This document shows, piece after piece, positions 41,047 to 44,411 of a stretch of 44,411 nt of DNA. The notes under the pieces were generated by a model, which was not told the origin of the DNA, made no database searches, and worked only from the letters and a program-made list of their open reading frames with translations. The position numbers and the translations under genes were made by a program. Source of the DNA: CAVQGF01 sp045807945 (lineage in GTDB: Bacteria > Acidobacteriota > Terriglobia > Terriglobales > Acidobacteriaceae); NCBI GenBank assembly GCA_045807945.1, contig JBJMGI010000109.1:1-44411 (forward strand), given 5' to 3'. Positions within the stretch are counted from its first letter, which is position 1, and each line of letters begins with the position of its first letter.

Positions 41047-41964
41047 ATGCTTCGTAGGTTCGTAGTCGCGATTCTGTTGATGTCGGCACTCCCTGCCTTC
41101 ACCGCCGAGATCGGCGTGCTCATGCGTCCGACGCCGATTTATATCGCGCCAGACACAACCGCGCAGCGCCTCACGATCGCGCAAAGCGGGATTGAGGCCG
41201 CGCTGCTCGAGCGCAATCAAAAATTCCTGCACGTGACCTTGCTGCTGGATGAAGGCGCACAGATCACCGGGTGGATGCTCGACAAAGGCGCCATCTTCCC
41301 CAGCACTCCCAATGGCGATCGCATTCTGTTCGGCGAAGCTGTAGATTCCGAAGCCGAAGCCAGCCATCGCGGTGGGCGTAAAGACGCCGCGAAAGACGCG
41401 TATCGTCTCTATCGGCACATTGAAGAATATTTTCCGAACTCGCCGCTCGCGGGCGAGGCGCTGTATCGCGCCGCCGACATCCGCTGGCAGATGGAGTCCT
41501 CCGACGTTTGGTCGCGCCGTTCGACTAAGGAGCTGCCGAGTAACCTGCGCTCCACGGTTGATCAAGACGAAATGAAGCAGGTGATCAAGAAATTCCCCCA
41601 CAGCAAGTGGGCCGACCTCGCCGAATATCACTTCATCGAGAACAAGCTCTGTGGCGATTGGCTTGGGAAGCCGAGCTGTCCGGAAAAAGAAACGTCGATC
41701 TACGAAGAGTATGTAAAGAACTATCCGAACTCGCCCAAGGTTCAGGAAGCTTTGTTAAAAGCTGCAAGCCGGCAGGCGGCGCTCATCCAGATCTATACAA
41801 CCGACGAGCAACCGGGAAAAGTCCCAACCGCGAAACAGCGCGCTATGGACCTTGCCAAGCGTGCCTTTGATGCCAAGCCCGACACTGATGACGCGCAACG
41901 CGCGCAAGAGTTGCTTTACAAGGTGCAGCACGACATTGCGACCTATGGCAATGCGATAGATTAG
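41047..41964 (+). CDS. Secreted SH3b-TPR-like protein
   Basis: A 305-aa exported protein with signal peptide MLRRFVVAILLMSALPAFTA (1-20). The next part (about 21-85) resembles a bacterial SH3 domain, with repeated strands and a GWMLDKGAIFP end. Residues about 105-290 form TPR-like helical pairs, including AYRLYRHIEEYFPNSPLAGEALYRAADI and EEYVKNYPNSPKVQEALLKAA, which resemble the repeats of BamD/YbgF-like envelope proteins. The two Cys near 199 and 207 may form a disulfide. A scaffold or peptidoglycan-associated role is plausible; it is inferred from domain type and from the neighbouring uppP and ftsK genes. Its start has AGGAGTT just upstream. Confidence 0.75.
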   Translation: MLRRFVVAILLMSALPAFTAEIGVLMRPTPIYIAPDTTAQRLTIAQSGIEAALLERNQKFLHVTLLLDEGAQITGWMLDKGAIFPSTPNGDRILFGEAVDSEAEASHRGGRKDAAKDAYRLYRHIEEYFPNSPLAGEALYRAADIRWQMESSDVWSRRSTKELPSNLRSTVDQDEMKQVIKKFPHSKWADLAEYHFIENKLCGDWLGKPSCPEKETSIYEEYVKNYPNSPKVQEALLKAASRQAALIQIYTTDEQPGKVPTAKQRAMDLAKRAFDAKPDTDDAQRAQELLYKVQHDIATYGNAID

Positions 41965-41970
41965 TTCGCG

Positions 41971-42813
41971 ATGGAAGACTACGTACTCTCAGCCATTCTC
42001 GGCCTTATCGAAGGCCTCACGGAATTTCTTCCAGTAAGCTCCACCGCTCATCTGCGCATCGCCGAGCAGGTCTTCGGGCTCGACCTCGGTAGCGGCTACT
42101 GGAAGATGTACGCCATCGTCATCCAATTGGGCGCAATCCTTTGCCTTCCCATCTACTTCCGCAAACGAATTGCAAAGTTCCTTTCGACATTTCCCAACGG
42201 CGAACGCGGCGACCGAACGGCATTGACGCATCCACTCACGCTGGTGATGATCGCCTTCGTCGTGACTGCCGCTCCGGCCTTCCTGCTGACTAAATTGATC
42301 GGCAAGCATCTCGAGAATCTCGCGTTGATGGCATGGGCGCTGATCATCGGCGGCATCGTGATGTGGGTTGTCGACGCGCTGTATGCGAAGAAGTTCCGCA
42401 TCGACCACATGGAACAGATGTCGCTCCCTCAGGCCGTCTGGATCGGCGCGTGCCAGATACTCTCAGCGGTCTTCCCGGGGACGTCACGCTCTATGTCGAC
42501 CATTGCCGCCGGACAGATTGCCGGAATGTCTCGTGAAGCCGCGCTGGAATTTTCGTTCTTCCTGTCTATGCCCACAATGGCCGCCGCGACTATTTACGAC
42601 CTGCTGAAATTTCTGCGGCATGGCGGCATGTCAGCGATGAACCAGCACGAGTGGACCATCCTACTGATCGGTTTTGTGGTCTCGTTTTTCGTTGCTTGGG
42701 CCGTGGTTGCCTGGTTCATGCACTGGGTGCGGCGACACGGCTTCATCCCGTTCGCGGTTTACCGCATCCTGGCTGGGATCGTGGTCCTGGTCTGGCTCTC
42801 GCGGCTCATGTAA
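41971..42813 (+). CDS. uppP: Undecaprenyl-diphosphatase (BacA/UppP)
   Basis: Integral membrane phosphatase (280 aa) that by family dephosphorylates undecaprenyl diphosphate to recycle the peptidoglycan lipid carrier; loss or overproduction alters bacitracin sensitivity in other bacteria. The first motif GLIEGLTEFLPVSSTAH includes E14 and E18 with S23, S24, T25 and H27, and the second, PGTSRSMST (169-177), contains Arg173. About eight membrane helices are visible. It starts 6 nt after the SH3b-TPR gene's stop, in the same operon, and ftsK follows 104 nt later. Confidence 0.94.
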   Translation: MEDYVLSAILGLIEGLTEFLPVSSTAHLRIAEQVFGLDLGSGYWKMYAIVIQLGAILCLPIYFRKRIAKFLSTFPNGERGDRTALTHPLTLVMIAFVVTAAPAFLLTKLIGKHLENLALMAWALIIGGIVMWVVDALYAKKFRIDHMEQMSLPQAVWIGACQILSAVFPGTSRSMSTIAAGQIAGMSREAALEFSFFLSMPTMAAATIYDLLKFLRHGGMSAMNQHEWTILLIGFVVSFFVAWAVVAWFMHWVRRHGFIPFAVYRILAGIVVLVWLSRLM

Positions 42814-42863
42814 CGGCTGATGCACCTAGCCTAAAAATTTCAAGGAAAACTCCAGCTTTTCTG

Positions 42864-42875
42864 CCATAATTATGG
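42864..42875. promoter_or_regulatory. Perfect 12-bp palindrome before ftsK
   Basis: CCATAATTATGG is a perfect inverted repeat lying 42 nt upstream of the predicted ftsK ATG. It contains CATAAT, which could serve as a -10. It may be a promoter element or an operator; no -35 was recognised. Confidence 0.3.
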
Positions 42876-42917
42876 GGCTCTGGTGTGTTTCGAGCACGCA
42901 AGTGCCGCGACGCCCAA

Positions 42918-44411
42918 ATGGAAATCTTTACGCGCGTATTCACGCCGTCCAAGAACCGCCGGCTCAACGAGCTGGTGGGGTTCTTGTTGTTCGCTGCGGC
43001 GGTGCTGCTTTTGCTTGCGCTGGTTTCCTATTCCCCTCTCGATAATTCCTGGAACACGGCCGCGACCTCACCGGATGCTTCGCCTGCTCGCAACTGGATC
43101 GGCGTAGTCGGCGCGATGACGAGCGACCTGCTGCTGCAAGGCGCGGGCGTCACTATCTTTCTGCTGCCGGTGATGATCGGTATGCTCGCGGCGCGCTGGT
43201 ATAAGTCGCGTCCGGTGGATTCGCCCATCGCAAAATGCATCGGCGGTTTTGCGCTCATGCTGTTTATTCCTGCCCTCTTCGCGCTGCTGCCCTGGCACCT
43301 GCGCTTCCGCCATGCGGCCGCCCTCGAAGGACTCGTCGGACGTGTATTCGGCGACGCGCTCATCCACTACTTCAACCTGGTCGGCGCCTATATCGTCTGC
43401 GCCGGAGTGATCACTGCTGCGCTGTATCTTTCGACGGCATTCTCTCTCGGCGCCGCGCGCCTCTGGATGGAGACGCGCTTCGCCTTTGCGTTCGCCGCGC
43501 GTGACCGCTTTGTTGATTGGATCAATGCGCAAAAAGCTGAACGCGCACGACGCGCCGAAGAAAAGGCCAAAGCGAAGTCGGGCAAAGCTGTGCTCACTAC
43601 CCAGCTCATCCAGAAGAAACCGTGGGTTCACCCCGTTGCTCCCGCCCCTATCGGTCCCGCTGCAGTGAAGACTGGCATCGACCGCATGATGGAAGAAGTG
43701 GAATCACACTCTCCCGTCGAAGCCGCGAAGAGCAGCGGCCCAGAAGTAGGCTCGCGCGCCGATACCGAGCGCAAGGGCAAGACCATAATGCCGAAAGTCG
43801 CGGGCGGATATAAGCTGCCCTCGACTGCGCTGCTGCACCGTCCTGACGCGCAGCACGCGGTGGATGAAGACGAGCTGAAAGACCTTGCCCAGGTGCTGGT
43901 CTCGAAGTGCGCTGAGTTCGACGTGCACGGGCAGATCACACAGATCAATCCCGGCCCGGTCGTCACGACCTACGAGATGAAGCCCGAGGCCGGCATCAAG
44001 TACAGCCGCATCACCGGTCTGCAGGAAGACCTCTGTCTCGCCCTGCGCGCCGAAAGTGTGCTGATCGAACGCATGGCAGGAAAGGCGACAGTCGGCATTC
44101 AAGTCCCGAATCGCGATCGCGAGACCATCTGGCTGCGCGAAGTGATTGAGGCGGAAGAATTCTCTGCGTCGAAGTCGCGCCTCACACTCGCGATGGGCAA
44201 AGACATTAACGGCCGCATCATCACCGCCGATCTCGCGAGCATGCCGCACCTGCTGATCGCCGGCTCAACCGGCGCGGGCAAATCTGTCGCCATCAACGCG
44301 ATGATCATGTCCATTTTGTATAAGGCCACGCCGGACCAGTGCCGCCTGATTCTGGTGGACCCGAAGCGCCTCGAACTCGGCAACTACGAAGGCGTGCCGC
44401 ACCTCTACACT
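42918..44411 (+). CDS. ftsK: FtsK/SpoIIIE-type DNA translocase, N-terminal part (runs off the window)
   Basis: The frame is open from 42918 to the last base (498 codons), so the C-terminal part of the ATPase and the gamma domain are missing. Four membrane segments are seen at about 18-38, 61-92, 107-127 and 150-176. A charged/Ala-rich linker (about 185-300) and the start of the alpha/beta motor follow. The Walker A is GSTGAGKSV (449-457) and the Walker B strand is LILVDPKRLEL (477-487). By family it pumps chromosome DNA at the division septum. The start is uncertain: ATG 42918 lacks a clear ribosome site, and GTG 42885 in the same frame would add 11 residues. It probably has its own promoter in the gap after uppP. 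Confidence 0.92.
   Translation, partial: MEIFTRVFTPSKNRRLNELVGFLLFAAAVLLLLALVSYSPLDNSWNTAATSPDASPARNWIGVVGAMTSDLLLQGAGVTIFLLPVMIGMLAARWYKSRPVDSPIAKCIGGFALMLFIPALFALLPWHLRFRHAAALEGLVGRVFGDALIHYFNLVGAYIVCAGVITAALYLSTAFSLGAARLWMETRFAFAFAARDRFVDWINAQKAERARRAEEKAKAKSGKAVLTTQLIQKKPWVHPVAPAPIGPAAVKTGIDRMMEEVESHSPVEAAKSSGPEVGSRADTERKGKTIMPKVAGGYKLPSTALLHRPDAQHAVDEDELKDLAQVLVSKCAEFDVHGQITQINPGPVVTTYEMKPEAGIKYSRITGLQEDLCLALRAESVLIERMAGKATVGIQVPNRDRETIWLREVIEAEEFSASKSRLTLAMGKDINGRIITADLASMPHLLIAGSTGAGKSVAINAMIMSILYKATPDQCRLILVDPKRLELGNYEGVPHLYT

Overview
The window reads as a stretch of ordinary chromosome from a GC-rich, Gram-negative, menaquinone-using bacterium. Acidobacteriota (Terriglobia/Koribacter-like) is my best inference. 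It rests on the combination of a futalosine-pathway radical SAM enzyme, a Bam/Tam outer-membrane assembly operon, a propeller-sensor GGDEF protein, ribonuclease J, an APC permease and frequent TTG starts; no rRNA or universal marker is present to prove it. About 34 protein genes cover nearly all of the sequence. I see no tRNA, rRNA, IS element, prophage, integrase or CRISPR array.

Layout. 1-944: 3' part of a glutaryl-CoA dehydrogenase, then class II fructose-bisphosphatase (glpX). 2034-3239: Tat-exported glycosylasparaginase. 3330-5608 (minus): a two-gene operon encoding a ribosome-hibernation-factor domain fused to a sigma-like module, followed by a baeRF (eRF1/Pelota-like) protein; this is the most unusual locus here. 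5926-16465 (minus): six tightly packed genes in the order BamA-like Omp85 with seven apparent POTRA units, SurA N-domain chaperone, TamB, Pcm, UbiA-type prenyltransferase (mqnP) and aminofutalosine synthase (mqnE). 16573-18504: ThiF/MoeB-like enzyme and a secreted Pro/Ala-rich protein with a clear terminator. 18621-20078: APC permease. 20276-23829: ECF sigma, zinc-finger anti-sigma, DUF4097 protein, shikimate kinase and a secreted unknown, all co-directional.

23831-24856: galT (minus). 24960-28088: asd-lysC-dapB, meeting dapA (28089-28991, minus) at abutting stop codons. dapA lies downstream of a minus-strand set of PIG-L deacetylase, GT4 glycosyltransferase and CDP-alcohol phosphotransferase (29039-31556). 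31646-33912: dapD and a dicarboxylate/amino-acid:cation symporter, whose stop overlaps that of a 1051-aa propeller-GGDEF sensor (33909-37064, minus). 37235-44411: ribonuclease J, alpha/beta hydrolase, threonine dehydratase-like PLP enzyme, SH3b/TPR secreted protein, undecaprenyl-diphosphatase (uppP), and ftsK running off the end.

Functional themes are the diaminopimelate/lysine pathway (asd, lysC, dapB, dapA, dapD), outer-membrane biogenesis, menaquinone synthesis, peptidoglycan carrier recycling and cell division, and stress or translation control (HPF-sigma/baeRF operon, ECF/anti-sigma pair). Convergent genes end within 0-7 nt of each other or overlap at four places, leaving no room for dedicated terminators.
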